Below are positions 1 through 6,354 of a stretch of 8,273 nucleotides of DNA, in pieces. Below the pieces are notes generated by a model that saw only the letters and a program-made list of their open reading frames with translations, ran no database searches and was not told the DNA's origin. Origin of the DNA: Vulcanimicrobiota bacterium (GTDB taxonomy: Bacteria; Vulcanimicrobiota; Vulcanimicrobiia; Vulcanimicrobiales; Vulcanimicrobiaceae); NCBI GenBank assembly GCA_014304965.1, contig JACRTZ010000072.1:1-8273 (forward strand), written 5' to 3'. The position numbers and the translations under genes are program-made. The stretch's first letter is position 1; every line of letters begins with the position of its first letter.

Positions 1-927
1 GGCTATGCCGCCGCAACGAGTGCCGTCTCGCTGGACCAGGATACGGTCGAAATTCACGTGACGCCGGGTGCTCCGGGTTCGAGCGCACGCATTTCGATCG
101 AACCGCCGAACGTAAACGTGGTCGTGGGCGGCGAGGTAACGACCGAATGGGGCGCCGACGACGTCGAGATCGTTCGAAGCCCCGGTTCCCCCGGCGACCC
201 GCTACCGCTGCGCAACGCTTTCACGCTGCACGGTCACGTGCCGCCCGGGCCGGTGCGCAAATACTGGAAGCTGGTCTTGGGAATGCCGTCGTACGCCGGC
301 GGCGCGATCGTCGCGCTGCTGGGCGAGCGCGGGATCGCCGCGCCCGATGAGGTCGTGTTCGAACGAGCGCCGGTTGTCGCGCAGACCCTCTGGCTACACC
401 GCTCGCAACCGCTCGGCGCGATCGTCACCGAGATGCTGGTGCACTCGAACAATCACAGCGCCGAGCAACTCTTGCGGCTCGTGGGGGCGGCGGCGAGCGG
501 CGGTGTAGGAACCGACGCCTCCGGTCTGGCCGCCGCGCGCCGAGAACTGCGCCGGCTCGGCGTTCCGTACGCGGGCATGCGCGCGTACGACGGCAGCGGA
601 CTTGCGCCGGACGACAAGATCGCGCCGCTGACGCTTGCCGAATTGGTCGCCGCCGAATTGCGCGGCTCGCGGGGCAATGCGTTCTTGCAAGCGCTGCCGC
701 GCGTCGGCATGGAAGGCACGGTGCAGTATCACGAGCTGCACGCGGCGCTCGGGCACGCGCGCGCGAAGAGCGGTCACCTTTCGGGGGTCAACGCGCTCGC
801 GGGAACCGTTCAAACGCGCTCGCACGGCCGCGTCACGTTTGCGTTCGTCGTCAACGATCCGCGCTCGGAATCGCGCGCCGTCTATCTCGCGCAGGATCGA
901 GCGCTCGACCTGCTGGCGGAGTTTTGA
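1..927 (+). CDS. dacB: D-alanyl-D-alanine carboxypeptidase/endopeptidase, PBP4 (DacB, peptidase S13) family, 5'-truncated
   Basis: This is the C-terminal 308 residues of a class C low-molecular-weight penicillin-binding protein. The frame is open from base 1, so the start, signal peptide and the SxxK motif (catalytic Ser and Lys) lie upstream of the window. In the visible fragment I see the second active-site motif SxN as SNN (residues 149-151, within SNNHSAEQLL), the family signature AYDGSGL (about 195-201), and the third motif as KSG (256-258) followed by HLSGVNALAG. The usual third motif is KTG. The first ~60 residues, which read DTVEIHVTPG and then a proline-rich beta segment, match the accessory domains between motifs 1 and 2 in PBP4. 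The family trims D-Ala from peptidoglycan stem peptides or cuts cross-links in the periplasm. The stop TGA (925-927) overlaps a possible TTG start of tldD, so the two are probably co-transcribed. The family call is firm; exact activity (carboxypeptidase or endopeptidase) is not visible. Confidence 0.9.
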   Translation, partial: GYAAATSAVSLDQDTVEIHVTPGAPGSSARISIEPPNVNVVVGGEVTTEWGADDVEIVRSPGSPGDPLPLRNAFTLHGHVPPGPVRKYWKLVLGMPSYAGGAIVALLGERGIAAPDEVVFERAPVVAQTLWLHRSQPLGAIVTEMLVHSNNHSAEQLLRLVGAAASGGVGTDASGLAAARRELRRLGVPYAGMRAYDGSGLAPDDKIAPLTLAELVAAELRGSRGNAFLQALPRVGMEGTVQYHELHAALGHARAKSGHLSGVNALAGTVQTRSHGRVTFAFVVNDPRSESRAVYLAQDRALDLLAEF

Positions 928-953
928 AGCGGCGGCAGAACAGTCCGGCGCTC

Positions 954-2357
954 ATGCCGCTCGATGCTGCCGCATATTCGCAGATCCTGACCGCCGCGCT
1001 CGGAGCCGGCGAATACGCGGATGCGTTCCACGAGCGGCGGCTCACGCGATCGTTCCGCTTGCAGGACGGCGTCATCCACGAAGCCGGCATCACGCTGACG
1101 TCGGGCGTGGGCATTCGCGTGGTTTCGGGCGAGCGTTCGGGCTTTGCCTACTCCGACGATCTTTCGCTCGACGCGTTGCTGCGAACCGCAAAGGTTGCCG
1201 CGTTGATCGCGCGCGACGGCTCTCCGCGCACGCAAAGCGTGGCGATGCCGCCTGCTTCGAGCCGGGCGACGTCTTTTTATGGACCCGCCGAGGGAACGAA
1301 ACTCTCTTCGGAGTCGAAGACGTTCGTGGATTTCTTGTCGCGCGCCGACGTCGCCGCGCGCGGATACGATCCGCGCGTGCGCGCCGTCAATGGATTGTTC
1401 GCCGAAGAATTACAAGAGGTCGAAATCGCAACGAGCGACGGCCGCTTTCTCTCCGACCGGCGTCCGCTCGTGACGCTGTTCGTTCAGGTGGTTGCGGAAG
1501 GCTCGGCGCGCGGCAACGGCGTGTGCGGCGACGGCGGGCGAACCAATCTGGATTATTTCACGGAACGAACGCCCGAGGATATCGCGCGCGAAGCGGCGCG
1601 CATCGCCGCGGTGAATTGCGAGGCGCGCGAAGCGCCGGCGGGCGAGTTCGAAGTCGTCGTCGGCGCCGGTTCGGGTGGCGTGTTGCTCCACGAAGCCGTC
1701 GGACACGGGCTCGAAGGCGACTTCAACCGGCAGAAGACGTCGCTATATAGCGACCGCGTCGGCGAGCGCGTTGCAAGCGACCTCGTCACGATTTACGACG
1801 ACGGGAACCTGCCGCTCGAACGCGGGACACTCGCCATTGACGACGAGGGGACGCCCGGACAGCACAAGGTGCTCGTCGAGCGCGGCATCCTGCGCGGCTA
1901 CATGCAGGATCGGCTCAACGGCGGTCTGATGGGCGTCGGTTCGACCGGCAGCGGCCGGCGGCAGTCGTTTCGTTCGCTGCCGCAGCCGCGCATGTGCAAC
2001 ACCTACATGCCAAACGGCGAGTCCACCTACGACGACATCGTAAAGTCGGTCAAGAAAGGCGTGTTCGCCGCGTCCTTTGCGGGCGGACAGGTCGAGATCA
2101 GCAAGGGCGATTTCGTCTTCATGGTCGCGGAGGGCTACTTGATCGAGGACGGCGCGCTTACCGCGCCGATTCGCGGCGCCACCTTGATCGGAAACGGTCC
2201 CGACGCGATGACGAAGGTGACGATGGTCGGCAACGACACGCGGCTTGCGAGCCGCTACTACACCTGCGTCAAGGGCGGTCAAGCGGTTCCGGTCGGCGTC
2301 GGCATGCCGACGGTCAAGATCTCGCACATGACGGTCGGCGGATCGGCGCTTGGCTGA
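954..2357 (+). CDS. tldD: Metalloprotease TldD
   Basis: TldD is the catalytic, zinc-binding half of the cytosolic TldD/TldE protease. In E. coli that heterodimer cleaves unfolded peptides, completes microcin B17 maturation and affects CcdA stability. From this start the protein is 467 residues, close to the ~480 of E. coli TldD. The zinc/catalytic motif HExxxH reads HEAVGH at residues 246-251, followed by GLEGD. A late cysteine (Cys438, in YTCVKGGQ) sits where TldD proteins carry a conserved Cys proposed as a further zinc ligand. The C-terminus has the family ending PVGVGMPTVKISHMTVGG. The N-terminal strand region GVGIRVVSGERSGFAY is also typical. The start is uncertain. ATG 954 places the N-terminus as in known TldD proteins. 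An in-frame TTG at 924 would add ten residues and overlap the upstream stop by 4 bases, but the GGAG at 918-921 is too close to it to serve as its Shine-Dalgarno. Neither start has a good ribosome site, so coupling to the upstream gene is likely. Confidence 0.93.
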   Translation: MPLDAAAYSQILTAALGAGEYADAFHERRLTRSFRLQDGVIHEAGITLTSGVGIRVVSGERSGFAYSDDLSLDALLRTAKVAALIARDGSPRTQSVAMPPASSRATSFYGPAEGTKLSSESKTFVDFLSRADVAARGYDPRVRAVNGLFAEELQEVEIATSDGRFLSDRRPLVTLFVQVVAEGSARGNGVCGDGGRTNLDYFTERTPEDIAREAARIAAVNCEAREAPAGEFEVVVGAGSGGVLLHEAVGHGLEGDFNRQKTSLYSDRVGERVASDLVTIYDDGNLPLERGTLAIDDEGTPGQHKVLVERGILRGYMQDRLNGGLMGVGSTGSGRRQSFRSLPQPRMCNTYMPNGESTYDDIVKSVKKGVFAASFAGGQVEISKGDFVFMVAEGYLIEDGALTAPIRGATLIGNGPDAMTKVTMVGNDTRLASRYYTCVKGGQAVPVGVGMPTVKISHMTVGGSALG

Positions 2358-3687
2358 AGACGGCCTGGAGTTCGCGGAGCGCATCGTTGGGGACGCGATC
2401 GCCGCAGGCGCTTCGCAAGCGGAAGCGACGTACACGGTTACCGAGCGCTTCAGTGCGGAAGCGCGCGGCGACGCGCTCACGAAGCTCGAACGCTCCGTCG
2501 GCCGTTCCCTTGCGCTGCGGGTCTTCCGCGACGGCCGCAAAGCCTCGCTGACGAGCAGCGACCTTTCCCCGGACGCGCTGCGCCGTTTCGTGCGCGAAGC
2601 CGTCGAGGCGGCGGCCTTCGTCGCGGCGGATCTGCATGCGGGCTTGCCCGAGCCGGTCGCAGTTCCGCCGCTCGCTCACGATCTTCGGACCTATGCGGAC
2701 GACGTGCGCGAACGCTCGGCTGAGGCGAAGATCGCGGATGCGCTCGCCCTCGAAACGGGAATCCGCCGAGCCGACGCGCGCATCGCGAACTCCCGTGGGT
2801 CGCATGTCGCCGACGGCGCCGCCGAGATTGCGATCGCGAACTCCAACGGATTTCGCGGGACGTTCCGGGCCACCACCGCGTCGCTCGACACGAGCCCGAT
2901 TGCGGTTTCCGGAGACGAGAAACGGGTCGCGCAATTCGGTAATGCCGCGCACGGGTATGCGCGGCTCGTGCCGGTGGACGCAATCGCCCGCGAGGCGGCC
3001 GAACGCGCGGCCGGAATGTGCGGCGCGCGCAAACCCAAGACGACGAAATGCGCGGTCATCTTCGAGCGCGACGTGGCGGCGCTCGTCCTCGGCGACATCT
3101 TCGCGGCGCTCAATGCCGCGAACGTCGCAATCGGCAACTCGTTCTTTGCCGCCAAGATCGGCGCACGGGTCGGCAGTTCGCTTGCGCGTTTCGTGGACGA
3201 CGGCCGGCTCGTCGACGGCATGGGCAGCTCGCCGTTCGACTCGGAGGGCATGCCGACCCAACGCACCGAGGTGATCCGCGAAGGCGTTTTACAGACGTTT
3301 TTGTACGACACGTACTACGCGCGCCGGCTTGGAGCGAAGAGCACCGGCAATGCCGCGGGCGGCGGGTCCATCGGCCCGAGCAACTTCTTTCTCGTTCCCG
3401 GACAAGCGTCGCTCGAGGATCTCATCGCATCCACCGAACGCGGCGTGCTCGTGCTCGATACGATCGGCTTCGCGACCGAGTCGGTGACCGGCACGTACAG
3501 CCGCGGCGCGCGGGGCTTCGCGATCGAAAACGGCGAGCGCGCGTATCCGATCGATGAATTTACGATCGCCGGAAATATCCTCGAGATGCTCGGCGGCCTC
3601 GATGCGGTCGCGAACGACATGATTTTCGACAGTTCGATCGTTTCGCCGTCGTTCCGGGTGGCGGAAATGGCGATCGCAGGAACCTAA
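2350..3687 (+). CDS. tldE: TldE/PmbA, non-catalytic partner of TldD
   Basis: This 445-residue protein matches the length of E. coli PmbA/TldE (~450). It belongs to the TldD/PmbA superfamily but lacks HExxxH, as TldE does; in the known complex TldE pairs with TldD and the TldD subunit holds the metal. Visible signatures include the glycine-rich GNAAGGGSIGPSN stretch (about residues 335-347), the TGTYSRGARGF segment starting near residue 380, IENGE at about 392-396, FTIAGNILEML, and the terminal EMAIAG, which closely parallels the PmbA C-terminus. The start is TTG, since I find no in-frame ATG or GTG nearby. It overlaps tldD by 8 bases, with a weak GGCGGA seven bases upstream (2337-2342). The overlap implies translational coupling, which suits equal production of heterodimer subunits. 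The natural substrate in this organism cannot be told; no ribosomal-peptide precursor or toxin-antitoxin gene is visible nearby. Confidence 0.92.
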   Translation: MAEDGLEFAERIVGDAIAAGASQAEATYTVTERFSAEARGDALTKLERSVGRSLALRVFRDGRKASLTSSDLSPDALRRFVREAVEAAAFVAADLHAGLPEPVAVPPLAHDLRTYADDVRERSAEAKIADALALETGIRRADARIANSRGSHVADGAAEIAIANSNGFRGTFRATTASLDTSPIAVSGDEKRVAQFGNAAHGYARLVPVDAIAREAAERAAGMCGARKPKTTKCAVIFERDVAALVLGDIFAALNAANVAIGNSFFAAKIGARVGSSLARFVDDGRLVDGMGSSPFDSEGMPTQRTEVIREGVLQTFLYDTYYARRLGAKSTGNAAGGGSIGPSNFFLVPGQASLEDLIASTERGVLVLDTIGFATESVTGTYSRGARGFAIENGERAYPIDEFTIAGNILEMLGGLDAVANDMIFDSSIVSPSFRVAEMAIAGT

Positions 3688-3721
3688 CGCCGGCGGTCAT
3701 TTGCCGCTTAGCACGCGCGCC
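3688..3721. other. Short convergent intergenic gap
   Basis: Thirty-four bases separate the tldE stop from the stop of the opposite-strand haem-porin gene. Only a 4-bp inverted repeat (GCGG 3693-3696 with CCGC 3704-3707) is present and there is no T-run, so I cannot support a terminator, although two convergent units would be expected to have one. Confidence 0.5.
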
Positions 3722-4792
3722 TCAGTAGGCGAACATCATGGTGACGTTGAGCGTTTGTTTGCCGGTCGTCAGTACGTCCTCCAGCGTCAAGCGCGAATTG
3801 CTCGAGGTGCGCCGAACGAGCGAAACCGTCGTCGAGCGCTGTAATCCCGAGGGATCGTTCGTTCCGTCGTAGCGGACGATGGTTTGCAGCGCGGGCGAGT
3901 ACGCCCAGCGCGTTTCGAGAAAACCGCCGCTCGAACGTACGCTGCGGCCGGCGCCGTCCGCGCTCGAGTCGCCGCCCGTTTGCAGAAGTCCCGTCCACGC
4001 GAGTTTTCCGAATTCCGATCCGAGCGCGTAGCCCTGGCGCCAGAACGCGTCGGGCTGCGGGCCCAGCGTGCGCGATCCGACGTAGCGATATGCCGACAAC
4101 ATCAGCGGGCCTACCGGGGCTTGCGCGGATGCCATCACGTCCACGCCGCGCGAGGGCAGACCCGATTGCTTGTCATGCGCCTGCAGCGCCGCGAGATGAA
4201 ACTGCGGCCCGTCGTTCGCGCCGGCGATCGCTTCGACGCCGGCCTTTGCCTCGAAGAAATTGAACGGATTCGCGCCGGCCGTTTGATCGAAGACGGCGTA
4301 GTGCCGTTCCGTCGGCCGGAACGATTCCGGATCGACCGGCAACGGGAGCGTAAATTGTCCGGCGCGCAACGCGAACGTTCCGGCGTCGTATCGCAGCCAG
4401 GCGTCGCGCAGCGAGCCGTGGCGTCCGCCGTCTACGACGTATTGCTCCACGAAGTACGAGAGGCGTTTCCCGGCGCTGCCGCCGAGCAGCAGCTCGATCT
4501 CGTCAACGGTCGCCTTCGGCAACCCGGTGGGGTCGGGTTCGCTCGTGTAGGCGAGCTTCGTCTTGACCGCTACCGGAAAGGCAACGTGCTCGGCCACGCC
4601 CGGCAGACGGAACCCGTTCGCCTCGAACTTCTCACCGAAATCATTCAATAGCGGCACGGTCGGATGGCACGCCTGGCAGCTGAGCGCGTAACGATGGCCG
4701 AAAATCGGGACGGCCTCGGCGGTCGCCCGGGGGGCGACGACGAGGGCCGCGACGATGATGGTGACTGCGCCCAGAAGGCGTGAGGGGCTCAC
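3722..4792 (-). CDS. Secreted monohaem cytochrome-porin fusion, Cyc2-like outer-membrane protein
   Basis: The 356-residue product opens with a signal peptide: a short basic start (SPSR), a hydrophobic core at about residues 7-20, and an ATA cleavage site near residue 25. A c-type haem site CQACH follows at residues 39-43 (4664-4678). It sits in the context PIFGHRYALSCQACH, then TVPLLNDFGEKFEANGF. From about residue 70 to the end there are alternating polar/hydrophobic strands rich in Tyr, Phe, Arg and Gly, and the chain ends in MMFAY, an aromatic terminus as in proteins folded by the BAM machinery. One haem followed by a barrel is the arrangement of Cyc2, which takes electrons from extracellular Fe(II). 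The CxxCH...P.L..FG..F...G segment resembles the Cyc2 haem region. At ~331 mature residues it is shorter than most Cyc2 proteins I know of. The GTG start is supported by AGGAG nine bases upstream. Alternatively it is another haem-tagged porin with no role in iron oxidation. Architecture is well supported; function is inference. Confidence 0.75.
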   Translation of the reverse strand: MSPSRLLGAVTIIVAALVVAPRATAEAVPIFGHRYALSCQACHPTVPLLNDFGEKFEANGFRLPGVAEHVAFPVAVKTKLAYTSEPDPTGLPKATVDEIELLLGGSAGKRLSYFVEQYVVDGGRHGSLRDAWLRYDAGTFALRAGQFTLPLPVDPESFRPTERHYAVFDQTAGANPFNFFEAKAGVEAIAGANDGPQFHLAALQAHDKQSGLPSRGVDVMASAQAPVGPLMLSAYRYVGSRTLGPQPDAFWRQGYALGSEFGKLAWTGLLQTGGDSSADGAGRSVRSSGGFLETRWAYSPALQTIVRYDGTNDPSGLQRSTTVSLVRRTSSNSRLTLEDVLTTGKQTLNVTMMFAY

Positions 4793-4801
4793 AGTTAGGG
4801 A

Positions 4802-4806
4802 CTCCT
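4802..4806 (-). promoter_or_regulatory. Ribosome binding site of the haem-porin gene
   Basis: On the minus strand AGGAG lies nine bases before the GTG start at 4792. It is one of few good Shine-Dalgarno matches at a gene start in this window, and it decides the GTG start, which also gives a well-formed signal peptide. Confidence 0.7.
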
Positions 4807-4816
4807 CGTATAGAAA

Positions 4817-4836
4817 TTAGGCCAGCCTAAGTAGGC
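4817..4836. promoter_or_regulatory. Candidate DtxR/IdeR-type iron-box operator
   Basis: TTAGGC (4817-4822) and its exact inverse GCCTAA (4825-4830) flank a CA centre, giving a 14-base inverted repeat with perfect 6-base arms. A third copy of the half-site core, TAGGC, follows at 4832-4836, and with GCCTA it forms a second overlapping inverted repeat. The first 14 bases match the DtxR/IdeR consensus half TTAGGTTAGSCTAA, recalled from the literature, at 12 positions. The repeat lies 25 bases upstream of the haem-porin start, in a locally AT-rich patch, where a bound repressor could block the minus-strand promoter. It may also affect the divergent malic-enzyme transcript. No regulator gene of this family is in the window, so the binding protein is inferred. 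Confidence 0.45.
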
Positions 4837-4853
4837 GGCCGAGCCCCGTTTTC

Positions 4854-4878
4854 CCTCCCACGCGGCGCAGGCGGGAGG
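4854..4878 (+). promoter_or_regulatory. Possible hairpin that pairs with the malic-enzyme Shine-Dalgarno
   Basis: CCTCCC (4854-4859) is exactly complementary to GGGAGG (4873-4878), with a 13-base loop. The right arm contains the only good Shine-Dalgarno-like sequence (GGAGG, 4874-4878) upstream of the malic-enzyme ATG, so folding would hide it. Six GC-rich pairs can occur by chance in DNA of this composition, so the call is tentative. Confidence 0.3.
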
Positions 4879-4879
4879 T

Positions 4880-4901
4880 GCGGCTCCGGCGGTAAAGCCG
4901 C
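4880..4901 (+). promoter_or_regulatory. Hairpin between Shine-Dalgarno and ATG of the malic-enzyme gene
   Basis: GCGGCT (4880-4885) pairs with AGCCGC (4896-4901) around a 10-base loop. The GGAGG at 4874-4878 is 27 bases from the ATG at 4906, too far for normal use. If this hairpin forms, it loops out most of the spacer and brings the Shine-Dalgarno within a few bases of the start. This is inference from pairing only. Confidence 0.3.
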
Positions 4902-4905
4902 GGAC

Positions 4906-6351
4906 ATGGCATCACCAGTTGGGATCGGTTACACCCTCATCATGCGCGTCGAAATGCCGTCGCATCCCGGCGCCTTCGGGCAGTTGGCGCAGGCGATCGG
5001 CGATGCGGGAGGTTCGATCGGCGCGGTGGACATGCGCTCCGCCGGGCGCAACAGCGCGGTGCGCGACATCACGGTCACGGTTTCGTCCGATGCGGTCGCC
5101 GACGCCGTACGGCGCGCGGTCGAGAAACTCGACGGCGCGCGCATCGTCAGCGTCTCGGACTCGACGTTTCTCGCGCATCTCGGCGGTAAGATTTCGATCA
5201 CGCCAAAAATCGCAGTCAAAACCCGTTCGGATCTTTCGACCGTATACACGCCCGGCGTGGCTCGGGTCTCGATGGCAATTGCCGCCGATCACTCGAAGGC
5301 GTTCCAGCTGACGATCAAGCGTAACACCGTTGCGGTCGTCACCGACGGCACCGCGGTGCTGGGTCTCGGCGACATCGGGCCGCTCGGTGCGGCGCCGGTG
5401 ATGGAAGGCAAGTGCATGCTGTTCAAGCAGTTTGCCGACATCGACGCGTTTCCGATTTGCCTGGACACCAAAGACGTGGACGAGATCGTCGAGACCGTCG
5501 TGCGCATCGCGCCGATCTTCGGCGGCATCAACCTCGAAGATATCTCGGCGCCGCGCTGCTTTGAAGTCGAGCGGCGCTTGCAAGAGCGGCTCGACATCCC
5601 CGTGATGCACGACGATCAACACGGCACGGCAGTCGTTATCCTCGCGGCGCTGATCAACGCCGCGCAAGTCGTCGGGAAACCGCTCGAGGAGTTGACGGTC
5701 GTCGTTTCGGGTAGCGGCGCAGCCGGTACCGCGACGATGAAGATGCTGCTCGCGGCCGGGGTGCGCGACGTGATTCCCGTGGATCGCGCCGGGGCGATCA
5801 ACCGCACCGACCGGTATGAAAATACCCACTGGACGTGGCTTGCCGAGCATACCAACCGCCAGAACAAACGCGGCTCGCTGGGCGAGGTCTTGCGCGGCGC
5901 CGACGTCTTCATCGGCGTTTCGGCGCCGGGAATTTTGCGGGCCGAAGACATCGCGGGCATGGGCCGCGACCCGATCGTCTTCGCGATGGCGAATCCGACC
6001 CCGGAGATCATGCCCGAGGTCGCGGCGCCTCACGTCGCCGTGATGGCGACGGGCCGTTCGGACTTTCCCAATCAGGTCAATAACTTGCTCGCGTTTCCCG
6101 GCATCTTTCGCGGAGCGCTCGACTGCCGGGCAAAACGGATTAGCGACGGGATGAAGCTCGCGGCGGCCAAAGCGATCGCGGGCATCATCACGGACAAGGA
6201 GCGCGGCGCCGAATACGTGATTCCGAGCGTTTTCGACACTCGCGTGGTCGAAGCGGTCGCGCGCGCCGTGGCGAACGCGGCTGTCGAAGAAGGGCTTGCC
6301 CGGCGCCAATTGGCGGTGGCCGAAGGCGAGGAGACAGCGGTCTCGGTATAA
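4906..6351 (+). CDS. ACT-domain NAD(P)-dependent malic enzyme
   Basis: This enzyme oxidatively decarboxylates malate to pyruvate and CO2 with NAD(P)H formation, in the cytoplasm. Residues 1-85 or so form an ACT domain (YTLIMRVEMPSHPGAFGQLA then GGSIGAVDM), a ligand-binding regulatory fold found on a subset of bacterial malic enzymes. The catalytic part follows: Tyr114 in VYTPGVA, Lys169 in MEGKCMLFK, metal ligands Glu211/Asp212 in NLEDISAPRCFE and Asp236/237 in MHDDQHGTA, the Rossmann motif GSGAAG at 269-274, and the C-terminal FPNQVNNLLAFPGIFRGALD. There is no phosphotransacetylase-like domain, so the 481 residues make a short, single-enzyme form. The ATG 4906 start gives a complete ACT domain; the later in-frame ATG at 4942 or the one at 4933 would clip its first strand. 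Cofactor preference cannot be read confidently. The response regulator begins 3 bases downstream. A structured leader may control translation. Confidence 0.94.
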   Translation: MASPVGIGYTLIMRVEMPSHPGAFGQLAQAIGDAGGSIGAVDMRSAGRNSAVRDITVTVSSDAVADAVRRAVEKLDGARIVSVSDSTFLAHLGGKISITPKIAVKTRSDLSTVYTPGVARVSMAIAADHSKAFQLTIKRNTVAVVTDGTAVLGLGDIGPLGAAPVMEGKCMLFKQFADIDAFPICLDTKDVDEIVETVVRIAPIFGGINLEDISAPRCFEVERRLQERLDIPVMHDDQHGTAVVILAALINAAQVVGKPLEELTVVVSGSGAAGTATMKMLLAAGVRDVIPVDRAGAINRTDRYENTHWTWLAEHTNRQNKRGSLGEVLRGADVFIGVSAPGILRAEDIAGMGRDPIVFAMANPTPEIMPEVAAPHVAVMATGRSDFPNQVNNLLAFPGIFRGALDCRAKRISDGMKLAAAKAIAGIITDKERGAEYVIPSVFDTRVVEAVARAVANAAVEEGLARRQLAVAEGEETAVSV

Positions 6352-6354
6352 CTC

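Noticed and set aside
635..1750. Plus-strand open frame of 371 codons spanning the PBP4/tldD junction
   Set aside because: The arginine- and alanine-rich low-complexity translation is out of frame with two well-recognised proteins; it is a frame shadow.
1743..3261. Minus-strand open frames over tldD and tldE (265 and 315 codons)
   Set aside because: They overlap each other and two clear genes, and their translations show only Arg-rich composition without motifs.
3693..3707. Inverted repeat GCGG/CCGC between convergent genes as a bidirectional terminator
   Set aside because: The stem is only 4 bp and no T-run follows on either strand.
4808..4814. TATA-like sequences (TATAGA on +, TATACG on -) as -10 boxes
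   Set aside because: On the minus strand the box is too close to the Shine-Dalgarno for a transcript to include it. On the plus strand I see no -35 partner at suitable spacing. The AT-rich patch may be promoter-related but I cannot place the elements.
4880..4901. Hairpin before the malic-enzyme gene as an intrinsic terminator
   Set aside because: No T-run follows the stem and the start codon is 5 bases downstream, so termination there makes no sense for this strand.
6347..6352. TATAAC before the response-regulator start as an internal promoter
   Set aside because: No -35-like hexamer lies 16-18 bases upstream, and it includes the stop codon of the preceding gene; probably coincidence.
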